Positions 37,323 through 47,303 of a stretch of 64,000 nucleotides of DNA are shown here, piece after piece. Made by a program: the position numbers and the translations under genes. The notes under the pieces were generated by a model, which saw only the letters and a program-made list of their open reading frames with translations, had not been told where the DNA came from and ran no database searches. The stretch spans positions 186,001 to 250,000 of the forward strand of contig CAVTTB010000001.1 in the NCBI GenBank assembly GCA_963737555.1, in the 5' to 3' direction. The DNA is from JAHJQQ01 sp963737555. Lineage in GTDB: Bacteria > Pseudomonadota > Gammaproteobacteria > Thiohalobacterales > Thiohalobacteraceae. Numbering within the stretch: position 1 is the stretch's first letter; the number at the start of each line of letters is the position of its first letter.

Positions 37323-37592
37323 AACAATCACCCCCGAAGTTTCGAATTTAGATGTCCCGAATGACGAACGACCGGCGACATTGCCCGACGCACGCAGCTA
37401 GTCTAGCTTAAACCAGGGTACTGTCTGCGCAATCACTATAGAGCACACGCGCTAACCTATCGATATGCGCCACCTGACGATAGAAGGGTATGCGGCGTAG
37501 GTGTAAATCCAACGGGGAGAACCCTGGTCTGCCCCCATTATTCTCGCACTATTATTTTCATCATCTATTTCGGAATACCGAGGAGACCGACC

Positions 37593-39117
37593 ATGTCCAA
37601 ACCCAAAGAGTTACGCGGTCCTGATTTCACGCAAGGTTATCCCTTCTCCGAATTGCGTGACGGCGCCATGCTGCTCGGGCACGCCGAGGGCGAGCCGGTG
37701 CTGCTGGCGCGGCGTGGCGATGAAGTGTTCGCCGTCGGCGCGGCGTGTACGCATTACGGAGCATTGCTGAGCGACGGTATTCTGGTCGACGACACGGTGC
37801 GCTGTCCGTGGCATCACGCCTGTTTCAGTCTGCGCACGGGCGAGGCCATGGCGGCACCAGCATTCAAGCCCTTGCCGTGCTGGCACGTGGAGCGGGACGG
37901 CGACACGCTTCGACTCGCCGCGCGCAAACCCGCACCGCAACCGCGCCCGACGCCCGACGTCGATTCAGCCGCCGGACTCGATCGTCGTCGTCGGCGCGGG
38001 CGCCGCCGGGACCGCGGCGGCCGACATGTTGCGCAGAGAAGGGTATCGCGGCGCCATCACCCTGATCGGCGCCGAAGCGAACAGTCCGGTCGATCGTCCG
38101 AATCTTTCCAAAGACTATCTCGCCGGCAGTATGCCGGAAGACTGGTTGTGGCTGATGCCGGAGACGTATTTCCGCGACCACGATATCGAACTGATCACCG
38201 GCGTCACTGTGACATCGATCGATCCAGTGCAGCGTCAGATCAAACTCGCGGACGGTCGTGCGCTCAGCTACGGCGCGTTATTGCTGGCGACCGGCGCCGA
38301 GCCGGTGCGCCTTACGCTACCCGGCGCGGATCTGCCGCATGTCCATTACCTGCGCAGTCTTCCGGACAGTCGTGCGATCATCGCCGCCGCCGCAAACGCC
38401 AAACACGCCGTGGTGATTGGTGCGAGTTTTATCGGGCTGGAAGCAGCCGCCGCGCTACGCACGCGTGGGCTAGAGGTGCATGTGGTCGCGCCGGGCGCGC
38501 GCCCGTTGGAGAAGATTCTCGGTCCGGAGATCGGCGACTTCATCCGCGCCCTGCACGAGCAGACGCACGGCGTCATCTTTCATCTCGACACCAAGCCGCA
38601 GGCGATCACAGCCGAGGCGGTCACGCTCGAGAACGGCGAGCGTATTCCCGCCGATCTGGTGGTGGTCGGCATCGGCGTCCGACCGGCGGTACAGCTTGCA
38701 GAGCAGGCCGGACTCGCCGTCGACAACGGCGTATTGGTCAATGAATATCTCGAAACCAGCGTTCCCGGGATATACGCCGCCGGCGATATCGCGCGTTACA
38801 CCGACGTACACAGTGGCGAACGCGTGCGCATCGAACACTGGGTGGTGGCGCAACGGCAGGGTCAAACCGCCGCACGCAATATGCTCGGGCAGCGCGAGCG
38901 CTACAGCGACGTGCCGTTCTTCTGGAGCACACACTACGACATCACACTCAACTACGTCGGCCACGCCGAACACTGGGATCGCATCGAGATCGACGGCAGC
39001 CTCCAGGATCACGACTGCACGCTGCGCTACATCGCAGGCGGCAAGGTGCGCGCTGTGCTCACACTCTTCCGCGACCGCGAAAGTTTGCGCGCCGAGGTCG
39101 ATATGGGTGCGGTGTAA
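37593..39117 (+). CDS. AIF-like FAD reductase with N-terminal Rieske domain (frame-broken)
   Basis: About 507 residues. Rieske 2Fe-2S ligands: C-x-H in AACTHYGALL and C-x2-H in CPWHHACFSL. After a frame change near 37965 the FAD/NAD-binding reductase follows: IVVVGAGAAGTAAADML, LLATGAEPVRL, the second Rossmann loop VVIGASFIGLEAA, and VPGIYAAGDIARY before the C-terminal dimer domain. The domain order matches apoptosis-inducing-factor-like (AIFL) reductases, NAD(P)H-dependent and cytoplasmic. Electron acceptor unknown; no dioxygenase is nearby. Confidence 0.87.
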
Positions 39118-39355
39118 ACCGGGCCGGGTAATCGGATCTATTGCGCGCGTGGCGTGACGACCGAGCGTGTGAGCCAGTGTCCCGATGTGCGTCAACTGAC
39201 AGTCGACGGAATTGCGACGTAGTTGGGTTTGTGAGACACGGAGTTGTGCTAGCGCACAAAATTAACTTGCCCCCGATTTTACGGCATTTGTAAAATATCC
39301 CCACTGTCCCCTGTTACACGCCATAATGCGCCTTGGCGATAGAGGCAGAGGGTCA

Positions 39356-39369
39356 GTCAGTCGACTGAC
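39356..39369. promoter_or_regulatory. 14-bp palindrome upstream of the glycine-zipper gene
   Basis: GTCAGTCGACTGAC, 61 bp before the ATG at 39430, placed where a transcription factor could act. The rest of the ~310-bp gap from 39118 shows no gene. Confidence 0.3.
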
Positions 39370-39429
39370 CAGGTTGAGCAAAAGATATTCCCCCAGCCCC
39401 ATTTCGGGTATGGGCAAGAGAGGCATGCA

Positions 39430-40000
39430 ATGATGAACAAATCGATGATGGGCGGTATTGCGATTGGCGTGGTCATAGCGGCCGCCGGTGGCGCCATGGC
39501 GGGCTACAACTACAATCTGATCGGCAATAAGGAACCGGCATACGCACAGGTGCTGAAGGTCACCGAGGTGACGCAAACCATACAGGTGCCGCGGGAGGTC
39601 TGCGAGGATGTCGCTGTCACTCAACAGCAACCTGTGAAGGACGAGAAACGGATTGTCGGTACTGTTGCCGGCGCGTTGCTCGGCGGTGTGTTGGGCAACC
39701 AAGTGGGTGGTGGCAGCGGCAAGAAGATCGCCACCGTCGCCGGCGCCGCTGCAGGTGGCTATGCCGGCAATAAGGTCCAGCAAAACATGCAGGCCAAGGA
39801 TACCTACACGACTGTCGAAAAGCGTTGCCACAGCGTCAACGAATCCAAGGTGAAGTCGCTGGGTTACGATGTCAGCTATCAGCTCGGCGACGAAACCGGC
39901 AACGTGCGCATGGATCACCGCCCAGGCGAGCGTATCCCGGTGCAGAGACGGACAGCTGGTACTGACAGAGACATCAGCGCCCGTGACGAGTCCGCGTTAG
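39430..40000 (+). CDS. Glycine-zipper 2TM surface-antigen-like protein (frame break near 3' end)
   Basis: About 189 residues. The N-terminal hydrophobic segment MMGGIAIGVVIAAAGGAM targets it to the membrane. A glycine-zipper pair GTVAGALLGGVLGNQVGGG and IATVAGAAAGGYAGN follows, and the C-terminal domain has LGDETGNVRMDHRPG. One extra base near 39945 spoils the end; the adjacent frame gives DGQLVLTETSAPVTSPR and a TAG at 39998-40000. Rick_17kDa/SlyB-like proteins stabilise the outer membrane. A terminator-like stem lies just after it. Confidence 0.82.
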
Positions 40001-40011
40001 CGTAAAGAGAA

Positions 40012-40078
40012 AAGGGGGAGAGGGAGAATTTGTTCGCTGAATGCAGTGATCAAAAATAATCCCTCCGTCCCCTTCAAG
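40012..40078. terminator. Possible bidirectional terminator
   Basis: A purine-rich arm (about 40012-40030, AGGGGGAGAGGG core) can pair imperfectly with CCCTCCGTCCCC (about 40062-40073), between the convergent glycine-zipper and DUF3943 genes. Confidence 0.35.
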
Positions 40079-40088
40079 CTTTAAGTCC

Positions 40089-41060
40089 CTACCAAGCCAT
40101 CCGCAATTGCAAACCCCATCCCTGCAAAACGTCTGTCTCAGGCAGATCGTCATGCTGTCGGTAAGGTGCCTGTCCAGGAACCGCCAATCGCGTGTTTGAA
40201 ACCATCGGTACGAGTTGCAGATTGATGTCTGTCCTCACACCGAGGATTCTATCCGTGGACACATTGACGACGCCCAACGGGTCGGTCAGAAATAAGAGCG
40301 TCTTGCCGGTCCAGTCCGGCTCGCCCCGTTGTGCGCGAATACGCTCACGGAGCGGCGTGAACAGGTAGTGTCCCACCAAATAACCGGCCACAGGGGTTAC
40401 GATGAGATCCTGATAGGAAGGCTGTTCGAACAGCGCTTCCGCGCCGAACTCGTACAGCGTCGATAGCAGCGCCGAGTACAGAAAGGACTGCCCGCGATCG
40501 AAGCCCCGCTCCTGCGCCCGGATGTAGTAGGCGCCGCCCCAGTACGGATGCAGGATGTAGTTTATCCACCAGTCGTCCTCATCCCATTGTGGATTGCCGG
40601 CGTTGTCCTTCCATTTATCGAAGTCGCGATCATCCTTCTGCTCGTCACTCCAACCCGATATGTCCTCGGGTGCCGCGTAGAGTATGCCGATCGCGACAAA
40701 CTGGTAGCCGAGAAAGTACCCGGTGTCCCGCTTGATGCCCCGCCAGTCAGCGCCGCTCGCGGGATGTCCGTCCCAGTCATAGGCACTCGATAATCCTTCC
40801 CGCTCATGGTCCGCCGCCGCGCGAACGATCGACACGGAATATCCAGGGATTGGGTTCGACAGCAGGTCGAGCGCCGACGTCGCTAGCTGTACGTGCGGAT
40901 TTGGCAGCGCGGGCGGCCAAAGCGTTTCAACGGCCCGCACCGCATCCGGAACAAACGAAGCCACGCAGAGCAGACAACCAAGCCCCGCGCGGCGGTAGAA
41001 ATCTTGGCTGGTGACCTGGGACATCCGTTCCATCAGGACATGTAAGTCGATGTATGGCAT
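40089..41060 (-). CDS. DUF3943-domain outer-membrane-associated protein
   Basis: 323 residues. A start at 41024 (MSQVTSQDFYRRAG) gives a more normal signal peptide (GLGCLLCVASFVPDAVRA) than the ATG at 41060. The DUF3943 core is clear: WWINYILHPYWGGAYYIRA, TLYEFGAEALFEQPSYQD and VTPVAGYLVGHYLF. The family is secreted and of unknown function. Isolated gene, convergent with the glycine-zipper gene. Confidence 0.82.
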   Translation of the reverse strand: MPYIDLHVLMERMSQVTSQDFYRRAGLGCLLCVASFVPDAVRAVETLWPPALPNPHVQLATSALDLLSNPIPGYSVSIVRAAADHEREGLSSAYDWDGHPASGADWRGIKRDTGYFLGYQFVAIGILYAAPEDISGWSDEQKDDRDFDKWKDNAGNPQWDEDDWWINYILHPYWGGAYYIRAQERGFDRGQSFLYSALLSTLYEFGAEALFEQPSYQDLIVTPVAGYLVGHYLFTPLRERIRAQRGEPDWTGKTLLFLTDPLGVVNVSTDRILGVRTDINLQLVPMVSNTRLAVPGQAPYRQHDDLPETDVLQGWGLQLRMAW

Positions 41061-41151
41061 TTGATCGGCTCAGAGCTCATTTGGCAACTCAATCGGTCGC
41101 AGCAAAATCAGGGTGAGAACACAATGAGGGAACCCCTTGATCTACCGTAGT

Positions 41152-41182
41152 GGGAGATTGCTTCGCTTCGCTCGCAATGACG
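41152..41182. repeat. Short hairpin repeat
   Basis: GGGAGATTGCTTCGCTTCG then CTCGCAATGACG, a hairpin-forming sequence of a kind I recognise as commonly dispersed in bacterial genomes. One copy only in this window, between the DUF3943 gene and the small lipoprotein gene. Confidence 0.4.
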
Positions 41183-41196
41183 AGTTAACGAATAAA

Positions 41197-41508
41197 TCAG
41201 AAGCCCCATAGAATAATAGTAGTGGAAACTGTGTGCGCCGTTAATTTCGAGCATGCGGGTCGTCGCACTGATGGCGGCACCTGACGGTTGAGGGGATTGC
41301 AGCTTAGGCTGAGACCTGCTCGAAACCATGTCCTGCTCCCTTTTGGCTCTCTATTACTGACCGATAAAAAAACGGCTCCCGAGGAAGCCGTCTTGGTGAA
41401 ACGTATGGAAGGCGTGGTGTTACTTGTATCCGCGCCTCCGTCATTGCAACCGGACAGCATCGGCACGCAGAGAATGTACGTCAGCAGTAGATGTCTGTAG
41501 ATTTTCAT
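41197..41508 (-). CDS. Putative small lipoprotein with a terminator-like hairpin inside its frame
   Basis: The ATG at 41508 starts a clear lipoprotein signal (MKIYRHLLLTYILCVPMLSGC), then NDGGADTSNT. The frame stays open for 103 codons to 41197, but the last half is low-quality sequence and a strong terminator hairpin lies at 41391-41366. The real product is probably a short entericidin-like lipoprotein whose stop was lost to an indel: shifting one frame just after GGA gives a stop within a few codons. Family not recognised. Nothing else is seen in the ~330-bp gap on its upstream side. Confidence 0.4.
   Translation of the reverse strand: MKIYRHLLLTYILCVPMLSGCNDGGADTSNTTPSIRFTKTASSGAVFLSVSNREPKGSRTWFRAGLSLSCNPLNRQVPPSVRRPACSKLTAHTVSTTIILWGF
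41366..41391 (-). terminator. Strong rho-independent terminator
   Basis: Minus-strand stem ACGGCTTC / GGAGCCGT (with a G-T pair) around a 4-nt loop, followed by seven T residues at 41372-41366. It lies about 115 nt after the lipoprotein ATG, inside the nominal open frame. Confidence 0.6.
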
Positions 41509-41837
41509 CAGGGTTCCGTGAACTGGTTGCTTGATAAGATAGCGTCACTCATTTGCGGATAGGACGCGCGACACCACTACCTGCTCCAGTCATGTCAAGA
41601 ACATGACTCGCTACAAGTTGCAGCAGGACTAATGCCATGCGGAGAAGGGCTCAGAGGGATCTGTCGGAGAAACACACGCATTGCTGAATGTTCGTCTACT
41701 GGCCAATAGCTTGCGTGGGTATAAGTCCTCTTTGACTTTATTAATCCCTGTGTTTCGTGGTCATTCTCGGCTACTGGCGTGACTCGCCGTGCCTGCTAGA
41801 GTGTATTAATCCATTCGGCGAGTACGTGGAGGCTGCC

Positions 41838-42182
41838 ATGAAAACTATCATCATGCTTTCCCTTTCTATGTGTTCTGCGCTGATGCTTGGCAATGCGGCA
41901 TTGGCGGAAGAGGCATCGGTTACCATCAGCGCGCCTGCCGATGGCGCCAAGGTAGATGGAATGGAGCCGGGCGCGGTCGAATATGAAGCGGTGCCGGGGC
42001 CGCGCGGAGATCATGTCCATCTGTATGTCGACGGCGAAGAAGTGGCGGTCCTGCGGAAACTCGCGGGCAGCTACACGCTGGCAAGTCTTGACCCGGGACA
42101 GCGCGAGCTTTGCATCAAGATCGTGAATAAGGGCCATACGCCGATCGGTGTGGAGAAATGCATCACCGTGACAGTGGAATAA
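41838..42182 (+). CDS. Small secreted protein
   Basis: 114 residues. The signal peptide (MKTIIMLSLSMCSALMLGNAALA) ends at AEEAS. The mature part is a compact beta domain: VTISAPADGAKVDGMEPG, GDHVHLYVDGEEVAVLR and LASLDPGQRELCIKI with two cysteines. The HVHLYVDGE pattern resembles periplasmic beta-sandwich domains next to copper or redox genes, but I cannot name the family. GGAGG precedes the ATG. It ends 1 bp before the next start, so it is cotranscribed with the 4-TM protein. Confidence 0.65.
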   Translation: MKTIIMLSLSMCSALMLGNAALAEEASVTISAPADGAKVDGMEPGAVEYEAVPGPRGDHVHLYVDGEEVAVLRKLAGSYTLASLDPGQRELCIKIVNKGHTPIGVEKCITVTVE

Positions 42183-42183
42183 G

Positions 42184-42597
42184 ATGGACCTGCAGAACCT
42201 GGCCTATGCCCTGAACCAGGTCGTGCATAACGTCGGTGCCGTGGCTGTGGTCGGCGGGACGATTTTCGCGCGCTGGCCGCAGTCCGCGACGCTCGTCGCG
42301 CGGCGCCGATTTACCTGGGTGATCCTGGTGGGCTGGTTGTTGCAGGGCGCCAGCGGAGCAGGTTTCGGCGCCATCAGCTACGCCTATTACGGACAGTTTC
42401 CCGACATCCATGGCATTGCGCTTATCGCTCTGTTCCTCAAGATGGCCTGCGCGCTCGGCGGGTTGGTTTTATCCGTGGTCATTCTGCGGTATCAGCAGGC
42501 ATGGCCTGAGCAGCGACTGTATGCGGTCTGGAATGTGCTGATGCTTTTGGCCGTTACGGCCCTGACGGCGGCGGCATTTCTACGCTGGTTTTCGTGA
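42184..42597 (+). CDS. Four-helix integral membrane protein
   Basis: 137 residues with four predicted helices, beginning MDLQNLAYALNQVVHNVGAV. A histidine at the first helix (VVHNVG) and another in a loop (IHGIALIALF) could bind a metal or haem, as in CopD-like domains, but two histidines are not proof. Immediately downstream of the small secreted protein and upstream of another secreted protein and a HiPIP. Confidence 0.6.
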   Translation: MDLQNLAYALNQVVHNVGAVAVVGGTIFARWPQSATLVARRRFTWVILVGWLLQGASGAGFGAISYAYYGQFPDIHGIALIALFLKMACALGGLVLSVVILRYQQAWPEQRLYAVWNVLMLLAVTALTAAAFLRWFS

Positions 42598-42663
42598 CGT
42601 TGAATACATCAGATAGAAGTTGACAGCCTTCCGTTTTCAACATGCGTTACAAGGAGGTTTACC

Positions 42664-43218
42664 ATGCTAATTACCCGAAAACACCATGCCCACAACCTTG
42701 TTCTCATGCTACTGACAGCCGGTACGGCACTGGCCGCACCCGCGGGGCATGAACTGCTGTTCAAGAACGCGCAGAACGCAACCGCGCTCACCGACGCCGA
42801 CCGACGCGCGATCTTTGATCAGCTCGGTCTTAAGGTGGCTGCGGATGGACAGACGCTTGTCTTCAGTGACATGGACAGCTGCCCTGCGCTGAACCCGGGC
42901 ACCGGCGATATCCAGATCGAGACAGCAGACTTGAATGGCGACAAAAAAGCCGAGGTCTTCGTCAGCCTCGGCAGCGCCTGCATGTTCGGCTTTGCCGGCA
43001 CCGGCGTGTCTCTGTTCATTCAGGATGGTTCCGGACACTGGCAGTCGCACAATCTCGGCGCAGGTATGGTCGGGGTGCAGGAGACCCGTCACGAGGGTTA
43101 TGCCGACGTCATGATCGGTGGTCCCGGTTTCTGTCAACCGGTGCTGCGCTGGGACGGCACGACCTACGTGTTTGACCGCAATATTGCCGAACAACCGGGT
43201 GGTTGTGACGGGCGGTAA
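42664..43218 (+). CDS. Secreted protein of unknown function
   Basis: 184 residues. Signal peptide (LVLMLLTAGTALAAPAG); mature domain with IQIETADLNGDKKAEVFVSLG, an FG-GAP-like calcium-binding motif (DLNGDKKAE), three cysteines, and HEGYADVMIGGPGFCQP. Ribosome site AAGGAGG. It follows the 4-TM gene by 66 bp, and the HiPIP gene begins about 105 bp after it, all on the plus strand. Confidence 0.65.
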   Translation: MLITRKHHAHNLVLMLLTAGTALAAPAGHELLFKNAQNATALTDADRRAIFDQLGLKVAADGQTLVFSDMDSCPALNPGTGDIQIETADLNGDKKAEVFVSLGSACMFGFAGTGVSLFIQDGSGHWQSHNLGAGMVGVQETRHEGYADVMIGGPGFCQPVLRWDGTTYVFDRNIAEQPGGCDGR

Positions 43219-43323
43219 CAGCAGGTGTAGCGGGGATTGAAACTATACTCATTCGGCTTGGTGCCGGATTCAAGCCGTTGTCATGGACGGGCCGCGATCA
43301 TCGGGCCCAGAGGAGGAGTTCAT

Positions 43324-43590
43324 ATGTCAATCTACAGTCCAACACGTCGGAATGTTCTGCGCGGCATGGTCGCCGCTGGCTGTGCGCTGATTCTACCGCG
43401 CGGTATCGCGGCGGAAGCCCCCGCCGGTACGATGGAAAAACCGCAGGTAAAGTACCAGGACCAGCCGAACGGCGATCAGAAGTGCGCCGGCTGCATGCAC
43501 TTCGTATCCGAGTCGAATACCTGCAAGCTCGTCGCAGGCGACATCAGCCCTGATGGCTGGTGCACGCTCTGGTCAGCGAAACAGGGGTGA
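43324..43590 (+). CDS. High-potential iron-sulfur protein (HiPIP), Tat-exported
   Basis: 88 residues. Twin-arginine signal (YSPTRRNVLRGMVAAG) and the four cluster cysteines C54, C57, C67 and C80 (QKCAGCMHFV, NTCKL, GWCTLWS) with the expected spacing. HiPIPs carry electrons in the periplasm, typically between the bc1 complex and a terminal oxidase or photosynthetic/thiosulfate systems. GAGGAG precedes the ATG. It closes the run of secreted and membrane genes beginning at 41838. Confidence 0.9.
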   Translation: MSIYSPTRRNVLRGMVAAGCALILPRGIAAEAPAGTMEKPQVKYQDQPNGDQKCAGCMHFVSESNTCKLVAGDISPDGWCTLWSAKQG

Positions 43591-43714
43591 TCCGTCGGGC
43601 CATGCAATGTGCACCCAAACCTACGGGCCGTATATCCCGGCACTGGTTTGGGGCAACAGGGAGAGGTTCTTAGCATCCCCGAATGGCTCCACATCGGTTG
43701 CATAGACGGTTTCG

Positions 43715-43800
43715 CCATCATGTAGGTGTAGGTTACGCAAACTACGCTAACCCACCCTACATTTGAGCCTCAAGTTAGGGGCCATTCTGAGCCGCCCCTG
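43715..43800. repeat. MITE-like palindromic repeat, right half (copy E)
   Basis: The TAACCCACCCTACATTTGAG block and following GGCCATTCTGAGCCGCCCC match the right-hand end of the 51.3, 54.5 and 61.8 kb elements; the left half is absent. Confidence 0.6.
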
Positions 43801-43825
43801 ATTTCCGCTGACCCCGTTTGATTGA

Positions 43826-43919
43826 ATTCTGCACTACGTTCGTTAGCGCACGGTATTCTCCGGCACCTTTGCTTATTCTCAATCCCTTCATGCTGGCGAA
43901 TGATTGTGCAACGCCAGAT
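43826..43919. repeat. Dispersed repeat R2, copy b
   Basis: About 94 bp related to 33963-34055, sharing CGTTCGTTAGCGCACGG and TATTCTCCG. It begins about 25 bp after MITE half E and ends 65 bp before the flippase start. The rest of the 43591-43983 gap holds no gene. Confidence 0.65.
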
Positions 43920-43983
43920 TATCCGAGTCACGGATACTTCCTGGCGGAAAATGCACGGACCCCGCTGCAGCGGGATCGCAACC

Positions 43984-45102
43984 ATGAACGACGCAAAACA
44001 GCCATCACTAGTCCGCAATCGCATTATATGGGTTGTCAAACTGTGCGTGATCATCGGGCTCGGATGGTTTCTTTTTTCACGCGCCGACTGGTCATCGATT
44101 GGCGTTACGCTGGTAAGAATCCCGCCCAGCGTCTTGCTCGTGGCGTTCATCATGATGCTGCTGAGTGTCGCCGTCAGCGCCTACAAATGGCAGATCATGC
44201 TCAAGCTGCATGGTGTGCATTTCGGTTTTTCGAAGCTGCACGGTTATAACTTCACCGCCGTACTTTTCAATAACTTTCTTCCAACCAGCATCGGTGGAGA
44301 TGGCTACCGTATCTTTAAAACGTTTGGCAATCCCCGCTCGTCTTCCGTTATTGCCGTTGTTATGGGACGACTAACCGGGATTATCGCGCTCCTGGCTATC
44401 GGATATTTCTACTCCTTCGTCGTTTATTAGTTCCCGCGGTGATGAAATTTCGGGGACGTTGATGACCCTGGGGACCGCGAGCATCGTCCTGACGCTTGTC
44501 GCCGCGTTATTATTTGTCTGTCTGCAGGGTTATCAAAGGCTGAAGCGCTGGCAAAGCAAGCCCAGGTTGCTGCGCATCGTCCTCGAACACGGCAAGGATT
44601 ATCTTCGGCAACCCGCTGCAAGCGCCTACGTGATGTTGATCTCGTTTTATTTTCACGTGCATAACAGCATGATATTTTATCTGCTGCTGCGTTACGGCGC
44701 CGGCGTGGACATATCCATCCCAGAGCTGTTTGTCGTGCTGACGCTGGTGAATCTGGTTGGCATGCTTCCTATTTCCATCAATGGACTGGGTGTAGTCGAT
44801 ATCACTTCGTGTTTCTTCTAGGTATCTACGGTGTAGACAACGATTCGGCGCTGTCGGTCATGCTGATCAGCAGGTTGCTGGTTATCCTGCTCAGCCTCAT
44901 CGGGGCAGGATTCTATTTATCCGATAGAAAGGATCTGCCGATGCAGGTGGCTTCCCCGGAGAAGAGCGGTAGCCTTCGCGTAGTGTTGCTGCCGGATCGG
45001 GAGACGGTTCGCAACGCGTTATTTAGATTGATTATTAAAGTCATGAAAGTTCAGCGCATCGAAACCACGGGTACTCTGTACGTCGAGTTTCGTGGCAACT
45101 AA
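43984..45102 (+). CDS. Lysylphosphatidylglycerol synthase-TM/flippase-like protein (two frame breaks)
   Basis: About 372 residues with 7-8 membrane helices. Blocks typical of the UPF0104/AglD family: WFLFSRADWSSIG, YKWQIMLKLHG, TAVLFNNFLPTSIGGDGYR, then (frame 2) HNSMIFYLLLRYGAGV, LPISINGLGVVD and (frame 3) VFLLGIYGVDND. The breaks are at 44427 (extra T) and about 44805 (missing base). Proteins of this fold move lipid-linked molecules or modify membrane lipids; substrate unknown. No neighbouring glycosyltransferase. Confidence 0.8.
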
Positions 45103-45283
45103 ATTGCTGAATTCATAGGTATTGACGAATACAGTCATTGATATGAGTGCTGACGGCAACGTATGTGCAATCGCCTTTCCCTTTTTCTTTTAAAATAAGG
45201 AGCGCTGAAAGTGCAAACGAAAAGGGAAGTCGTAGTCTGTCCCCGATTATTCCCTGCTACAGCCAGCGTCAGGGGGGTCGTTT

Positions 45284-46649
45284 ATGGATCAGGATCCGTG
45301 CGAAACCGCACCTGAAGTCTTCCCAGAGGCGCCCGACCGCATAGCATCGTTTCCGGTCGTCGGCCAGCAGCGCGTTGTCGCCGCGCTCCAGCAGGATGTG
45401 GCCGCGGGCCGGCATCTGTTGTGCATCTCCGGGCCGGCTGGCAGCGGCAAAACAGTACTGCTACGCGATTTGCGACAGAGCTTCAGGCAGGGGCTGGTCG
45501 GGATGATCGAGCAACCCGTGCCGGGCAGGGTTCTGTTCGATGTGGCGAAGTCACTGCAGCTGGGTGCCGCGGACGACAATGAATCAACCCTGCGCCGCCG
45601 GCTCGCCATGCGGCTGTCAATGGCAAGTCAGCAGCGGCAGCCGATTATCCAGATCGTCGACGCGGCAGACACGCTAACGACGGAAGATCTCAATCTGTTG
45701 TTGCACTTTTTCCCGCCAGGCCACGCGACACTGATCCTCGCCGGACGTGCCGCGCCCGAGACATGGTTGTCCGGTTGCTCGACCTCGGCCGGCGATGCGC
45801 ATATCGATCATTGTTATCACGTGGAGCCACTGTCGGCGGAAGAGACGGCAGGTTACATACGATACCGTTTGCGCATGGCTGCGCTTCCAGAGGATCTGTT
45901 CGAACCGGCGATCCTCACCCTGATTCACCAGATGAACGACGGTGTGCCGGGCGATATCAACAAATTCTGTGCCGGTGCGCTCGCACGCGCCGGCACGCAG
46001 GCTAGGGTGAGCGTCATGCCACCCACGTCTGAACCTGCACTGGCGGTCGGGCAGGGCAGTCGCTTGCCGCAGGCAACATCGGAAGATATCGCCACGGCCG
46101 AAGCCACAACGGCCGCTGTATTCGAACGACAGCACGAAGCCGGTACGTCGACGCATCTGGTCGTCGTCAACCCGCAGGAAGTTCGCTATGAACCAGAGCG
46201 TCTGCCGTGGCGTATACGTCGACTACAGCGCAGTGTGTGGATCTGGCGTGCTTTGGCAATTATGGTCAGCGTAGCGCTCACACTGGAGTTGACCCAGGAT
46301 ACATGGCTGGATCACATGCCTACAGATTTCACATCGCTTTGGGGGCTCGCTGAGTCGTCGTCTGCACCTGTCGAATCAAAGCGTTTATCGCAGGATCCTG
46401 TGCAATCCGGAGTATTAGACAGTTCCACGGATGGAGCAGAGCCATCCAGCAATACAGCGTTACACTCCGATTTGGCGTCTCCGTACGCGCAATATTTCTT
46501 TCTCGAGGATGTCGAGACTCCGCTATTTCTCTATACAATGAACGAGTTCGGATACCGCATCGCCTCAATGGACGATCTCAGTTCCGACAGTTCCGGGATA
46601 TGTGCGCAAGCTCGGTCCCGACCTTGCGGCCGATGCGGCAGGGCAGTAA
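45284..46649 (+). CDS. ExeA/DamX-like AAA ATPase with membrane anchor
   Basis: About 455 residues. The N-terminal ATPase has Walker A GPAGSGKT (50-57) and Walker B-like IIQIVDAADTL; a single membrane helix (about 322-342, WIWRALAIMVSVALTLEL) separates it from a periplasmic linker ending near FGYRIASMDD. A frame change near 46600 gives the better C-terminus VPGYVRKLGPDLAADAAGQ (TAA at 46647). The arrangement resembles GspA/ExeA or cell-division-associated AAA proteins. The TPR-like remnant follows. GGGGG precedes the ATG. Confidence 0.7.
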
Positions 46650-46664
46650 CGCAAAGACGGACCA

Positions 46665-46904
46665 ATGACGGCGCTGACAGAGTCAGTACGAGTCCGCGCT
46701 CCGCGCGCGGGTCCCCACGCATGACGCGTACCCAACGACAGGAAATTGCGCGACATGTACGCTGAACGCGCGGAAATCGAATTCCGCAATGGTCAAGAGG
46801 GTGCCGCTTCACTCAGCATCCAGCGCGGCTTATCCAGTGATCCGCGCAATCCAAGACTTTTGGAAATGCGCGTCAAAGTACTGGAGGCGCTGCGGCGGCC
46901 TTGA
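46665..46904 (+). pseudogene. TPR-like gene remnant
   Basis: From the ATG at 46665 a short frame (MTALTESVRVRAP) stops near 46724; a second frame resumes as LRDMYAERAEIEFRNGQEG, GLSSDPRNPRLLEMRVK and ends LEALRRP at the TGA at 46902. The second part is a tetratricopeptide-like helix pair. It is broken or badly sequenced, and probably belongs with the preceding AAA ATPase gene. Confidence 0.5.
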
Positions 46905-47069
46905 GCTATGCGGTGACCTATGAGAAATGGGTGATCGATTCGCGCGGTCCGAAAAGGGGGCGAATAGGGGCAGTGCCCATTATGGTTTATAAGCCCAGTC
47001 TATTGGTTATTGCGGTTTTGATGAACTATGCTTGACCATCAGTTATAGCATCCTACAGAGGGCGTAATC

Positions 47070-47303
47070 ATGGGCAGACAAATGGCTGATGTGATGATCC
47101 ATATCGATGAAGCATTATCGGAAGAATCGCTGAAGATGCTCGAGGCAGCCGTACGCGAGGACATGTGTGTCATCAGCGCCGGTGTGCCCGCCGACAACAG
47201 GCACATGATGCTGGTGGCATACAACCCGGAATGCGTCTCCGCGGCGGATATTCTGGCGCGGGTCAAGAACGCAGGCGTTCACGCAGAATTGGTGGGTATG
47301 TAG
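47070..47303 (+). CDS. Small ferredoxin-fold (HMA-like) protein without CxxC
   Basis: 77 residues, MADVMIHIDEALSEESLKM with a beta-alpha-beta pattern; the position of the heavy-metal CxxC loop is occupied by other residues, leaving single cysteines at AVREDMCVISAG, YNPECVSA. GAGGGC precedes the ATG at 47070; 47085 (MADVM) is also possible. Related proteins sense or regulate rather than carry metals. Isolated. Confidence 0.6.
   Translation: MGRQMADVMIHIDEALSEESLKMLEAAVREDMCVISAGVPADNRHMMLVAYNPECVSAADILARVKNAGVHAELVGM

Noticed and set aside
43873..43915. Sigma-54-like TGG...TGC in repeat R2b
   Set aside because: GG to GC spacing is 11 nt (12 in copy a) rather than 10, so it does not fit the consensus.
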